From: Algoriphagus pacificus
GTDB taxonomy: Bacteria; Bacteroidota; Bacteroidia; Cytophagales; Cyclobacteriaceae
Direction: 5' to 3'
Length of the DNA: 64,000 nt
Assembly (NCBI RefSeq): GCF_017254845.1
Contig: NZ_JAFKCU010000002.1
Coordinates: 248,001-312,000 of the forward strand
Made by a program: the position numbers and the translations under genes. Shown one piece after another: positions 50,582 through 60,296 of the stretch (positions within the stretch are counted from its first letter, which is position 1; every line of letters starts with the position of its first letter). The notes below the pieces were generated by a model that saw only the letters and a program-made list of their open reading frames with translations, was not told the DNA's origin and ran no database searches.

Positions 50582-51028
50582 ATGCCTCAATCTTTTTCAA
50601 AAGTTTATCTACACATTATTTTCTCCACCAAGTTTAGAAGACCAATCGTTACTTCCGCTTTTCAATCAATTCTTCATTCATATATTGTTTCTCTTGGTGC
50701 TAACCTTGGAACATTTACTGAAGAAATTTATGCAAATCCAGACCACATTCATTGGCTTTGCACTTTACCTAGAACTTTAACAATTGCTGAACTAATTCAG
50801 AAAGTCAAAATTTCAAGTTCTAATAAAATGGCAGAATTGGGGATTAAAGAATTTAGCTGGCAAAAGGGATATGCAGCTTTTTCAGTAAGCCAATCAAAAG
50901 TAAGTGTGGTGAAAAGATATATCCAAAATCAAGAAGAGCATCATAAAAAGTTTTCATTTCAAGAAGAATATCTAAAGTTTTTGGGAGAAAATGGATTAGA
51001 GTATGATGATAAATATGTTTGGGACTAA
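50582..51028 (+). CDS. Y1-type (IS200/IS605-like, REP-associated) transposase
   Basis: The 148-residue protein is a single HUH/Y1 domain. The metal site HxH is His55 and His57 in NPDHIHWL, and the catalytic tyrosine is Tyr113 in VVKRYIQNQEEHHKK. The tail FQEEYLKFLGENGLEYDDKYVWD is typical of the common Bacteroidota relatives. No TnpB is next to it, and a palindrome cluster lies directly upstream, which suits the REP-associated (RAYT) class over a normal IS200 element. Full-length and apparently intact. Confidence 0.85.
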   Translation: MPQSFSKVYLHIIFSTKFRRPIVTSAFQSILHSYIVSLGANLGTFTEEIYANPDHIHWLCTLPRTLTIAELIQKVKISSSNKMAELGIKEFSWQKGYAAFSVSQSKVSVVKRYIQNQEEHHKKFSFQEEYLKFLGENGLEYDDKYVWD

Positions 51029-51072
51029 AAACCTTCAAACGTAGATATTCTCTACTCTTTAGCTAAAAAAAA

Positions 51073-51906
51073 TTAAACCAAAATCTTGTCAAAAAGCTGA
51101 TGGGCCTGCTTCTCTGCTTGTGAGGAAAGAAGTTTCTTTTGAGTTTTGAGCTCATTGATCCAATCAAGGTATTTTTTGGAGATTTCTTCTTTCTCAGCTA
51201 CAAAATGAGTCAAAGACTGTAGGGAAAGTTGGTTGGAATACCAAGGCTTTAAGCTGTCTTTTAATTCTTTGAATTCCTGATGAATACTGGAAACAAAAAT
51301 GGGATTGAAGCCTAAATGGATCAATAGGTTTTCCAACATGATGATGGTTTTTAGGGCATCAAAAATCTCTTTCAGGGCTTTGCTATCCAAACTTGCCTTG
51401 AGATCCAAATGGATAAAATCCAGCTCCTCTTTGATGATCTGGTTGACTGCTGAACTGATCGCTAAGGGTTTGATTCCTTTGCTGGCTTGAAGTGAATTTT
51501 GATAAAATTCATCCCAGGCTTTGAGTGAACTTCCGATTACCAGATCAAAAGAATCAATGTACAATTGCTTCTTTTGTTTGTCCAGGTATTGTCGGTAGGA
51601 ATTAAAAGTCAGTTTGCTGGCTGTTACTTTTTCTTCTAGCGTCTTCTCCGCTAATTTAAAATGCTGGATCTTTCGCAAATTTTTCTGAAGCTTCTTGAAA
51701 GGTGCATAAATGTCGAAATTCAAGCCCTGTTGCTCAAAATGAATTTTCCCCAAGAGATTACTGTAGAGTTCCAAAAACTCCATTTTGCCTAACAACTCAA
51801 CCGCTTTTTTGGATTTGATTTGTTTTCCCAATACCAAAAAAAGGGCTTTGGCATCTTGATGCTGTCGTTCAAAAACTTGAAAAACCGGAGAAACTTTGGA
51901 CTGCAT
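51073..51906 (-). CDS. All-helical protein, possibly CHAD-like
   Basis: The 277-residue soluble protein is Lys/Leu-rich and predicted helical throughout. The segments KIFDALKTIIMLENLLIHL-like (here EIFDALKTIIMLENLLIHLG) and FVSSIHQEFKELKDSLKPWY resemble the helix pattern of CHAD domains, which bind polyphosphate, but the conserved histidine/arginine pairs of that family are weak here. It is the last gene of the tamB-phr-smr run, 3 bp after the smr gene. Function uncertain. Confidence 0.6.
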   Translation of the reverse strand: MQSKVSPVFQVFERQHQDAKALFLVLGKQIKSKKAVELLGKMEFLELYSNLLGKIHFEQQGLNFDIYAPFKKLQKNLRKIQHFKLAEKTLEEKVTASKLTFNSYRQYLDKQKKQLYIDSFDLVIGSSLKAWDEFYQNSLQASKGIKPLAISSAVNQIIKEELDFIHLDLKASLDSKALKEIFDALKTIIMLENLLIHLGFNPIFVSSIHQEFKELKDSLKPWYSNQLSLQSLTHFVAEKEEISKKYLDWINELKTQKKLLSSQAEKQAHQLFDKILV

Positions 51907-51909
51907 AGT

Positions 51910-52860
51910 TCAGGAGATTCTTACCAATGTGGCACCATAGCCCCATTGATCTTTCTGCGTGTCCTGAAAGTACTTAATATTTCCTAATTGACTCAAGTGA
52001 CGGTGGATTTCTTTTCTCAAAACGCCATTTCCCAAACCATGAATAAAGGTGATTTCATCCATTCCGCTGGCGATAGCCTGATCCAGATTTTTTTCAAAAA
52101 CCTCCAGCTGAAGCTTTAGCATGGCAGAATTACTCATTTTTTCAGGGTTCTCTGTCAGTTTTTCGATGTGTAGATCGATCGATCTTGCAGGTCTTTTGGT
52201 TTGAACTGGTTCAGGTTTGGGATTGATATTTTCAAGTTCCTGATTCAAAGCCCGGATATCCAATTCCTTTGTGGTTTGCTCCAAGGAGAATAAATATGCA
52301 TTTTTTCCTAGTAAAGGAGCTTTGCTTAAGTGTTTGAAAAACTGGGTTGCTTTCATCTTCATTTGTCTTTCAAATGCAGGTAAAGCTTTCTCCAGTTTTG
52401 ATTGAATTGGAATGAAACGAAGCAAAAATGCAGGCCATTCGTCCATATCCTTCAATAATCTATCATCAAATTTTCGTGATTCACCGGAACCCAATGTGCC
52501 AGCCATCAAAGTTCTGTGGTTATCTCCAAAAACTTCTGATACATGGGCTAAATAGGCTTTTTTGCTGTCATTGATGAGATAAAGGCTCAGACTTTGATCA
52601 TTGATGGGGATAAAGGCAAGGTACAAGCCTTGATCTTTTGGAGCAGAGATAGCTTGGGGAATTTCATGCGCTGGAGTTTTTGATTCCCGCTCACCAAAGT
52701 ATTTTTTTTCAGTTTCATGGATCACCACCACTTCATTTTTCAAAGCAGGAATGATAAACCCATCCTCTATTTCTACTTCGATTCGTCCACTGGAAGAGAT
52801 TTTCCGGATGATTCCTTCCTCTTTTCCATGTAGCATTCGTACTCTATCTCCAATATTCAT
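51910..52860 (-). CDS. DUF2027/Smr domain protein
   Basis: The 316-residue protein has an N-terminal DUF2027-like region (NIGDRVRMLHGKEEGIIRKISSSGRIEVEIEDGF, about residues 1-60) and a C-terminal Smr domain (SIDLHIEKL, then TFIHGLGNGVLRKEIHRHLSQL, with the HGxGxGxLR signature). Smr domains nick DNA or cut RNA and are found in MutS2. The middle region is of unknown fold. Its ATG shares a base with the stop of the photolyase gene (TAATG), indicating coupling. Confidence 0.87.
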   Translation of the reverse strand: MNIGDRVRMLHGKEEGIIRKISSSGRIEVEIEDGFIIPALKNEVVVIHETEKKYFGERESKTPAHEIPQAISAPKDQGLYLAFIPINDQSLSLYLINDSKKAYLAHVSEVFGDNHRTLMAGTLGSGESRKFDDRLLKDMDEWPAFLLRFIPIQSKLEKALPAFERQMKMKATQFFKHLSKAPLLGKNAYLFSLEQTTKELDIRALNQELENINPKPEPVQTKRPARSIDLHIEKLTENPEKMSNSAMLKLQLEVFEKNLDQAIASGMDEITFIHGLGNGVLRKEIHRHLSQLGNIKYFQDTQKDQWGYGATLVRIS

Positions 52861-54155
52861 TAATTCAGTGCTTTTTTGTAGGTGTCCAGTGCTCGTTCTC
52901 TGGCAAACTTATGATCTACAATCGGTTTTGGATAGTTTTCAGTTCCATATTCTGGCACCCATTTTTTTATATACTTCAAATCCTTGTCAAATTTTTCGGT
53001 TTGAGAAGCTGGATTGAAGACTCTGAAGTAGGGCTGAGCGTCTGTTCCTGTTCCTGCGGCCCATTGCCAACCCCCATTATTTGCCGACAAATCAAAGTCT
53101 AAAAGTTTTTTTGCAAAATAGGCCTCTCCCCACCGCCAGTCTATCAGCAAGTGTTTGGTCAGGAAAGAAGCCACAATCATCCTGACACGGTTATGCATGT
53201 AGCCTGTGGTGTTGAGTTCGCGCATCCCCGCATCCACGATAGGATAACCCGTTTTTCCCTCACACCAAGCTTTAAATTCCTTCTCGTCGTTTCTCCAAGG
53301 AATCTGATCATAAGCAGGTTTAAAAGCTTTGTCAACAACTTGAGGATTATAGGCAAGGATCATCATATAGAACTCCCTCCAAATCAACTCATTCAAATAA
53401 GTCCCATTGAGACTGGCTGCTTTTAAAGCTAGATTCCGAATGGAAATTGTGCCAAATCTCAAGTGGATACCCAATCTACTGGTTCCGTTTTTAGCAGGGA
53501 AATTTCGTGTTTTATCGTAATGCTTGATGATTTCCTCGTCAGGATTCGACGAAGGAATCTTGATTTCAGACTCTTTGAATCCCATTTTTTCCAAAGAAAT
53601 CAGCTCAAATGGCTTGCTTGGGAAAAGGTTCTTCCAATGAAAATAAGAAAGGGGTTCGATGGTGTTTTCTTTAAATTTTTCCAGCCAGACCTTACTGAAT
53701 GGGGTGAAAACTTTATAAAACTCACCACTTCCATTGAGAATTTCTCCTGGCTCGAAAATGACCTGATCTTTAAAACTTAAAAAGACTGCACCTTTTTCTT
53801 TTGCCAATTTTTCGATGGCTTTATCCCTCTTTTTGGCATAGGGTTCATAATCTCGGTTGGTATAAATTGCCTGAATATTAAACTCCCTAAAAAGCTCCTC
53901 ATATACCTCTTCCGGCTTCCCATACTTTACCAAAAGGGTACTTCCTTTATCTTCTAGGTCACTTTTGATTTTTTTGATCTGATCATGGATAAATTCGACT
54001 CTTGCATCAGCTTTGTCCTCTAAATCATCCAGAATGTTTCTGTCAAAAATAAATAGGGGTAGGATATTTTCTTCTTGCTGAAGAGCATAATAGAGTGCTG
54101 TATTGTCTTCCAAACGGAGGTCTCGTCGGAACCAAAAGATGGTGATTTTCTTCAT
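52860..54155 (-). CDS. phrB: Deoxyribodipyrimidine photo-lyase (class I CPD photolyase)
   Basis: The 431-residue flavoprotein repairs pyrimidine dimers with light. It shows ITIFWFRRDLRLEDNTALYYAL (photolyase N-terminus), the FAD-binding helical region with WREFYMMILAYNPQVV, GTSRLGIHLRFGTISIRNL, WCEGKTGYPIVDAGMREL, RMIVASFLTKHLLIDWRWGEAYFAKKL and the closing NNGGWQWAAGTGTDAQPYFRVFNP with the tryptophans of the electron-transfer chain. It lies 9 bp downstream of tamB and is coupled to the smr gene. Confidence 0.95.
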   Translation of the reverse strand: MKKITIFWFRRDLRLEDNTALYYALQQEENILPLFIFDRNILDDLEDKADARVEFIHDQIKKIKSDLEDKGSTLLVKYGKPEEVYEELFREFNIQAIYTNRDYEPYAKKRDKAIEKLAKEKGAVFLSFKDQVIFEPGEILNGSGEFYKVFTPFSKVWLEKFKENTIEPLSYFHWKNLFPSKPFELISLEKMGFKESEIKIPSSNPDEEIIKHYDKTRNFPAKNGTSRLGIHLRFGTISIRNLALKAASLNGTYLNELIWREFYMMILAYNPQVVDKAFKPAYDQIPWRNDEKEFKAWCEGKTGYPIVDAGMRELNTTGYMHNRVRMIVASFLTKHLLIDWRWGEAYFAKKLLDFDLSANNGGWQWAAGTGTDAQPYFRVFNPASQTEKFDKDLKYIKKWVPEYGTENYPKPIVDHKFARERALDTYKKALN

Positions 54156-54164
54156 GAATGTACT

Positions 54165-57100
54165 TTATCTAAAAAGTTTATCTTGAATAAAAATGTTTAA
54201 AGAATCTTTCTTTTCTGGGATAGTATCAGGGATTGTCTGGCGAATTCTCTCCAAAGAATCCAATCTATTTTCAAGGTTTTCAAGATTTATGGGTCGCCAT
54301 TTATCGCTGTTTTCAAAATTATAACGGAGAAAATCATCCGTATCATTGATTCTAAGTCTTTCCTCTTTCTTTCGGGTTAGCTTTTTGAAAAGCTCTGAAA
54401 ATGAGTTGAAAGAAACGTTTTGGGAAACCGAAACGCCATAAGTCGCCACGTTTTTAGAAAGCGAAAGGGAAGTAAAGACATTGAAGTTGTTTCTGTTGAA
54501 AATCCGGATTCTGTAAACTCCGTCTTCAGTCAAAAGATATTCTGCCTGCCAGTCACCAATGATCGAAGCTGCACTGGCATTTCCGTTATTATTTGTAAAT
54601 CCGCCGTCGCGTGAAACTCTTAGCCTTCCATCAAGGAAAGTATAAGCAACGGATAGCTGGAAAGTTTCCAAGGTATTGGCATCCAAAGAAGCCAAATCCA
54701 CATCAATTTCCAGATTTTTATCCACTTGTCCCAAGAATGCATTCAATTGGGAGGAGAGCAATTGACCTAGGGTGGATGAGATGTTTGCCACACCGGAGAA
54801 CTGGCCTTCTGGAGAGAAGGACCTAGACATGATCACTGAGAATACCTGCCTGTTTTTCTCCTGTTCATCGTTTGCAATTCTATTTTGGAAAGCTGAAATC
54901 GTGGTTTGAATATCCCCACTGGAAGGGAATTGACTGAAATCAAACCCAAACTGGATGTTTGGTGAAAGCAAAGCACCTTCCAAGTCCATGATAACCTTGA
55001 CAGGATAGCGTCTTCTGGATTGGGTATTGTCAGGATCTGTAGTTGTAGTAGCATTGAGCAAAGGCTGGATGGATACATTTTCTACATACTCTGCTGTCAG
55101 ATCCATTACGCCCTCGTATGGGTTGCCATACCAAGTAATTCTTCCTCCAGGTCGGATATTGAATTGCTTTTTAACAATGTTGTAAAGGGAGAAATTATAT
55201 TTTCCTTCAGTGATTTCATAGTTCCCGGTCAAGGAGAAATTTCCTTGGGTATCTATGTTCATTGTCAACACGCCACGGCCTCTTCCGGTGATTCCTTCTT
55301 CCGTTCTCGGGTCAATGATGATTTCAGCGAGGGCATCCGGAGTGATATCCAAGATGAAATTCATCCGAATATTGTCAATGTCGAGTCGATTTATTTCTTC
55401 TGTGACCTCTCGGATCCTAACCGTATCCTGAATGTTGATGATGTGAATAAAATCCTCCTGAGCGATTTGGCTGTCATCAGTAAGCGGGATAAAAATCCGG
55501 GTGTTTGGCTGACTCGTGGCTCGCGCATTGATGTCCAGATTGGTAGTACTTCCGAGGAAATCGACAGATCCACTTACATAAGCATTTCCATAAAAAGTCT
55601 CATTGTCCTTATCAGTTGTATTGAGCACTTGGAAATTATTCAGGGTAGATTTGATATTCAGGTAAAAGTTTTTGAATCCCTTGTGGTCAATGCCACCAGT
55701 AAGGTTTGCTCGTTGTCCATTCACATCCAAGAGAATCAGATCTCTAAAGCTGATCTGCTTGGGTCTGAAAGCAATATTTCCATCCAATTGGTAGCTGGTA
55801 TTTAGGAAGTTGATCTTGAGTTTTCCTTGGTTGACCCGACCGGTACCGAGTACTTCTGGAGTTCGTGTAGTACCTCTGATTTGAAAATCTCCAGTCACTG
55901 ACCCACCCATCTGCGAAATGTAATTGGAAAGGAAAGGTTCAAGAATCACAAGGCTGGTTTCACTCAATTTTGCATCGACATCAATGTCCTGATATTCCAG
56001 TCCAATGGTTCCTGCCATATCGATGGTTTTTTTGCCATTTCTCGTATTGCTGAGATTTAAAGAAATCCTTTCGTTGTCCAATTGGGCTGTTCCTTTCAGG
56101 TTTCCGATTGGGAAGGTATTGATCTCAAGACTGTCAATACCAATATCTCCTTGGAGTATTGGCCTGTCGTACACGTTTTCTACTGTGAGCAAACCATTGG
56201 CAGTTCCTTCGAATTGTTGTGGAACCAGCGTATTTAATAAATCTACATTTACTTCATGAAGAGCTAAAGAAAGTTGCTTGGTGGAATCTTCAGAAATTGC
56301 TCCTTCGAGTTCGATAAATTGATCCTCATTGAAGATCTTCACATTGGAGAAACTGATTTCTCCGGGGACCAAAGTGATCAGGTTTTCATCGTCAAACTTC
56401 CAAACCCGATTCAGGACTTTTAAGGAAGACGGCTCAAAGGCAATTTTGGTATTTTGGGAGGTAAACTGAGCATTGGCATTGACTCTCGCAGCACTTTGAG
56501 TGGAATCCTGATCCAAGGTAAAATCCAAAGCAACCTTATTCTGATCCCAGATTGCCTCTAAGCCAAGATTAGAAAACTCCAATGCCTTTCCGAGGTTTTG
56601 GGCTTTGGAGAAAATATAGAAAGAAGCCAATATCTCTTCGCTATTGATGATTTTGGAGGTGTTAAAGTCAATGTTAGTAGCATAAGCAGTTTTTCCCTGA
56701 TAGCTGATTGTATCAATGCTGGTGAAAAAGTTGAAAATTGTGTTTTCAGGGGTTTGATAAAAAGCGCCCTCCAAAATGGTGTTTTTGGAAATACTCAGGT
56801 CGGGTTCAAAGAGTTGAACAATCGGATTCACATTAAACATACGGATGTTCAAATCCAGATTATAGGTTTCTGCAAACACTGTTTCAAGGTCTGCTTCAGG
56901 CTGTGGTTCGTTTAGGATAATGGCAATGTATTGATCCAAAAGAATATCCAAATCTTTTGAAATCTGTTCCAGATTAAACTGTCCGGAAGCTGCTGCAACC
57001 AGATAATCGGAGTTGATGGACATGGTTCGCGTGCCTCCTGCGAAAAGCGACTGGAAATTGAAATCTCCAAGTTCCAGATATCGGTCCTCAAACCCGATTC

Positions 57101-58814
57101 CCATGTCGGTGAATCTGGCGATTCCTTGGATATCATCGATGTTGATTCCTTTGGTGTCTATATTCAAATGACCTTTGAGAAAGTTCAACTTATCGGTCAA
57201 ATTGATAGCTTGTAAAAATGCTGTATCCAAATCAATCTGCATTCTCACCGAATCCACTGATTCATTCAAATTCAGCAATCCTGTTGCCTGCATTTTCAGG
57301 TTGGGATCGTCAATATCCAGATTACCCTTAAATAGATTCAGGCCGTAAGTTGCATCTGTGTTAATGTTTGTATAACTGTAATTTCTAAATCCTACTTTAT
57401 CGATTGTAGCATCTAGTCCTATCAAGATATTTTCCCGTGAATTCCCTTTCAAAGTCACGTTTCCGTCTAGACTAACCTTCTGAAATTGTTCCCTGTCTTC
57501 AGCCAAAATTCCCAAATCCAGATTATTCACAGTCACTCTGGAAACCACAGATGGCATTCCGTCCACTATATCAAAATTGATTCGGCCTTTGATATCTCCA
57601 ATGCTGGTCTTGAAATCTCCCGAGGTATTAAACCGGCGGAGGTATCCTGCAAAATCTGCATCAAAACGGATGGTGTTGAATTTGAAAATCTGTTTTTCTA
57701 CATCTGGATTCAGGTAAGGAGCAAGATCTTTTGCTAAAATCGTTGAGTTTTTGAGAGATAAATTGATGTAAGTATCTTCGATCTCAGGGAGTCCTTCCAG
57801 CTCAAATGCACCAAAAAGCGCAGTTTTTTCTCCCAATCGGATCAGAAATTCATCTGATTTCAGATCGGAGACAGTACCACTAACTTCCCCACTTAAGTAA
57901 ATTTCATCTTCAATTTCTGGAAGGTCAGGAGCGAATTTTCGAAGGTCTGCCAGATGTAATTTTGACTCATCCATTCGGGAAGTGATTTTCACATCTGTCA
58001 CAAAATTGGAAAGAGCAGAATCCGAAAGCATATCAAACCTCAGGAAGTTTTTGACATGGGTTTTGTCAGATTTCAAACTCAAATCCGCAAACTCCATGAA
58101 GTCTGGAGAATATTTAAAATCTGTGATTAGTTCTTTGATTTCCAGCCCTGATGTTGCTTCAATTCCAGTGATCATTTGTATGTCCACTCCAATTTCTGCC
58201 CCTTCCACATAGAAATCCTGAGCGTTGCAAAACACCTGTTCGAATCTTAGGTGGTTATAATCAAAGCCTTGATCAAATAATTCATAGGAGAAATTTTCTA
58301 TGTAAACCGTACCTTCTCTGATCTGAACTTTGTCTATGCCGAATTTTGCACTGCCACCAGAACTGCTTCCGGAACCAAAAACATCTGATAATTGTATCAA
58401 CCACAGATTAATGTTCAGGATACTATCCCCGGCATGGTTGATCAGGTGTAAGTCGGGCTTACTCAACCGTACTTCTTGAAGGGAAGGATCACCCAAAGAA
58501 AGGATGGCTTGCAGGTCAAAATCTACATCGATTTGTTTGGCACCAATCATCAAACTATCCTGATGATCATAGACGGTCACATCTTGAAGCTTTACTGCAT
58601 CCCACCAAGTGAGGTAAATTTTACCGATGTCAGTTTTAAAATCTGTTCTTTCGTTGACGTAGTTAGAAACAAGGCCAACAGCCCAGTTTTGGACAAAAGT
58701 CAACTGAAGACAAAGTGCAATGAAAATGAGGAGAAAGAGTATGGAAACAACCAACCAAAGGATAATCCGAAACGCTTTGTGCAAAAAATCCGTAACTTTC
58801 GCGTTCTTTTCCAA
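54165..58814 (-). CDS. tamB: Translocation and assembly module protein TamB
   Basis: A 1549-residue protein with an N-terminal transmembrane helix (IILWLVVSILFLLIFIALCLQLTFVQ), a long beta-helical groove of AsmA-like repeats, and a C-terminal TamB/DUF490 domain (VMDLTAEYVENVSIQPLL, RRYPVKVIMDLEGALLSPNIQFGFDF, STLGQLLSSQLNAFLGQ). TamB-like proteins bridge inner and outer membranes and help insert outer-membrane proteins or move lipids. The start is a TTG at 58814: an in-frame TAA lies seven codons upstream and there is no ATG. This base is also the first base of tsaD in the opposite direction. Confidence 0.9.
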   Translation of the reverse strand: MEKNAKVTDFLHKAFRIILWLVVSILFLLIFIALCLQLTFVQNWAVGLVSNYVNERTDFKTDIGKIYLTWWDAVKLQDVTVYDHQDSLMIGAKQIDVDFDLQAILSLGDPSLQEVRLSKPDLHLINHAGDSILNINLWLIQLSDVFGSGSSSGGSAKFGIDKVQIREGTVYIENFSYELFDQGFDYNHLRFEQVFCNAQDFYVEGAEIGVDIQMITGIEATSGLEIKELITDFKYSPDFMEFADLSLKSDKTHVKNFLRFDMLSDSALSNFVTDVKITSRMDESKLHLADLRKFAPDLPEIEDEIYLSGEVSGTVSDLKSDEFLIRLGEKTALFGAFELEGLPEIEDTYINLSLKNSTILAKDLAPYLNPDVEKQIFKFNTIRFDADFAGYLRRFNTSGDFKTSIGDIKGRINFDIVDGMPSVVSRVTVNNLDLGILAEDREQFQKVSLDGNVTLKGNSRENILIGLDATIDKVGFRNYSYTNINTDATYGLNLFKGNLDIDDPNLKMQATGLLNLNESVDSVRMQIDLDTAFLQAINLTDKLNFLKGHLNIDTKGINIDDIQGIARFTDMGIGFEDRYLELGDFNFQSLFAGGTRTMSINSDYLVAAASGQFNLEQISKDLDILLDQYIAIILNEPQPEADLETVFAETYNLDLNIRMFNVNPIVQLFEPDLSISKNTILEGAFYQTPENTIFNFFTSIDTISYQGKTAYATNIDFNTSKIINSEEILASFYIFSKAQNLGKALEFSNLGLEAIWDQNKVALDFTLDQDSTQSAARVNANAQFTSQNTKIAFEPSSLKVLNRVWKFDDENLITLVPGEISFSNVKIFNEDQFIELEGAISEDSTKQLSLALHEVNVDLLNTLVPQQFEGTANGLLTVENVYDRPILQGDIGIDSLEINTFPIGNLKGTAQLDNERISLNLSNTRNGKKTIDMAGTIGLEYQDIDVDAKLSETSLVILEPFLSNYISQMGGSVTGDFQIRGTTRTPEVLGTGRVNQGKLKINFLNTSYQLDGNIAFRPKQISFRDLILLDVNGQRANLTGGIDHKGFKNFYLNIKSTLNNFQVLNTTDKDNETFYGNAYVSGSVDFLGSTTNLDINARATSQPNTRIFIPLTDDSQIAQEDFIHIINIQDTVRIREVTEEINRLDIDNIRMNFILDITPDALAEIIIDPRTEEGITGRGRGVLTMNIDTQGNFSLTGNYEITEGKYNFSLYNIVKKQFNIRPGGRITWYGNPYEGVMDLTAEYVENVSIQPLLNATTTTDPDNTQSRRRYPVKVIMDLEGALLSPNIQFGFDFSQFPSSGDIQTTISAFQNRIANDEQEKNRQVFSVIMSRSFSPEGQFSGVANISSTLGQLLSSQLNAFLGQVDKNLEIDVDLASLDANTLETFQLSVAYTFLDGRLRVSRDGGFTNNNGNASAASIIGDWQAEYLLTEDGVYRIRIFNRNNFNVFTSLSLSKNVATYGVSVSQNVSFNSFSELFKKLTRKKEERLRINDTDDFLRYNFENSDKWRPINLENLENRLDSLERIRQTIPDTIPEKKDSLNIFIQDKLFR

Positions 58815-59827
58815 TGGGTACCAACGATAACTTTATTCTAGCAATTGAATCCTCGTGTGACGAGACTTCTGCCTCTATTATAGTAGACGGCAAAGTACTT
58901 AATAATATTGTCGCCACACAATCCGTGCACGAAAAATATGGGGGTGTGGTTCCCGAATTAGCATCACGTGCACACCAAGAAAATCTAATCCCAGTTGTTC
59001 AGGAAGCGGTTTTATCAGCTGGCATTACCGTAGATCAACTGGCTGCAGTAGCTTTTACTAGGGGTCCTGGATTGATGGGGTCGCTATTGGTAGGAGTGAG
59101 CTTCGCAAAAGCATTGGCTTTCGCCAGAAAAATACCCTTGATTGAGGTGAACCACATGCAAGCGCATATCTTGGCTCATTTTATTGATGATCCAAAACCT
59201 TCCTTTCCCTTTATATGTCTTACTGTCAGTGGAGGACACACTCAACTTGTCTTGGTTAAAGGTTATTTGGAAATGGAAGTGATCGGTGAGACCCAAGATG
59301 ATGCAGTAGGAGAGGCTTTTGACAAGACTGCAAAGCTTTTAGGTTTGCCGTATCCTGGAGGGCCGTTGATTGATAAATACGCGAAAGAAGGAAATCCAAA
59401 GGCATTTAAGTTTCCGGTAACCCGGATGCCTGGTTTGAATTATTCTTTCAGTGGGATAAAAACTGCAGTCTTATATTTCTTGCGGGATCAGCTTCAGGAA
59501 AATCCAAAATTCATTGAGGAGAACTTAGCTGATCTCTGTGCCAGCATCCAATTTACTTTAATTGAGATGTTGCAGATCAAATTGAAAGAGGCGGTGAAGC
59601 AATACGGGGTGAAGGAAATCGCGATTGCTGGTGGTGTTTCTGCTAATTCCGGCTTGAGAAATACACTTCAAGAATTGGCAGAGAAAAAAGGATGGAAACT
59701 GTACATTCCAAAATTTGAATATTGTACAGACAATGCGGCGATGATTGCCATGGCTGCATATTACAAGTTTCTGGCGAAGGATTTTTCATCGTATGATGTA
59801 ACTCCGCTGGCAAAAATGAAAATCTGA
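58814..59827 (+). CDS. tsaD: tRNA N6-adenosine threonylcarbamoyltransferase
   Basis: The 337-residue enzyme transfers threonylcarbamoyl to A37 of ANN-decoding tRNAs. It has the ASKHA fold with the start [16 protein letters not shown], the metal-ligating HxxxH in [12 protein letters not shown], the nucleotide-binding [13 protein letters not shown] and [13 protein letters not shown], and the [12 protein letters not shown] close. The ATG at 58814 lies on the divergent tamB TTG, so the promoter must sit in the tamB 5' end; a TAACTTTCG box at about 58790-58798 resembles a -7 element. smpB follows 1 bp later. Confidence 0.97.
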   Translation: MGTNDNFILAIESSCDETSASIIVDGKVLNNIVATQSVHEKYGGVVPELASRAHQENLIPVVQEAVLSAGITVDQLAAVAFTRGPGLMGSLLVGVSFAKALAFARKIPLIEVNHMQAHILAHFIDDPKPSFPFICLTVSGGHTQLVLVKGYLEMEVIGETQDDAVGEAFDKTAKLLGLPYPGGPLIDKYAKEGNPKAFKFPVTRMPGLNYSFSGIKTAVLYFLRDQLQENPKFIEENLADLCASIQFTLIEMLQIKLKEAVKQYGVKEIAIAGGVSANSGLRNTLQELAEKKGWKLYIPKFEYCTDNAAMIAMAAYYKFLAKDFSSYDVTPLAKMKI

Positions 59828-59828
59828 T

Positions 59829-60296
59829 ATGGCTAAGGCTAGTAAATTCGATAAAATAATCAACATCAAAAATAAGAAAGCGAGCTTTCAATTTGAGTTT
59901 ATTGATACCTATGTATGTGGGATGGTTTTGAAAGGAACCGAGATAAAATCAATTCGGGAAGGCAAAGTTTCTTTAACAGAGTCTTTCTGTATTTTTTTAC
60001 GTGGAGAGCTTTATGTGCGTCAAATGCACATCGCTCCTTATAGCATGGCGGCTAGCTATAACCATGAAGCAGTGAGGGATAGAAAGCTCTTGCTCAGTAA
60101 GAAAGAACTAGAAAAATTAGAAACTAAGTCGGATGAAAAGGGGCTGTCTATCATTCCTGTTCGTATATTTATAAACGACCGAGGTCTAGCCAAGATGGAA
60201 ATAGCCTTGGGTCGAGGCAAAAAGCTTCACGACAAAAGAAACGACCTGAAAGAAAAAGATGCGAAAAGAGAACTCCAGCGAATGGCCATTGACTGA
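59829..60296 (+). CDS. smpB: SsrA-binding protein
   Basis: The 155-residue protein binds tmRNA and brings it to stalled ribosomes. It shows the family pattern: [59 protein letters not shown]-like (here [21 protein letters not shown] split as [10 protein letters not shown] and [11 protein letters not shown]), [19 protein letters not shown]. No ssrA (tmRNA) gene is visible in the window. Its end overlaps the next gene. Confidence 0.97.
   Translation: MAKASKFDKIINIKNKKASFQFEFIDTYVCGMVLKGTEIKSIREGKVSLTESFCIFLRGELYVRQMHIAPYSMAASYNHEAVRDRKLLLSKKELEKLETKSDEKGLSIIPVRIFINDRGLAKMEIALGRGKKLHDKRNDLKEKDAKRELQRMAID

Noticed and set aside
49033-51028. Mobile resistance island carrying arr and the transposase
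   Set aside because: The transposase is on the other strand and separated by a MOSC gene and 436 bp. No target duplications or shared ends enclose arr.
59829-60296. tmRNA gene next to smpB
   Set aside because: No tRNA-like ends with an Ala anticodonless acceptor are visible around smpB; the flanks are coding.
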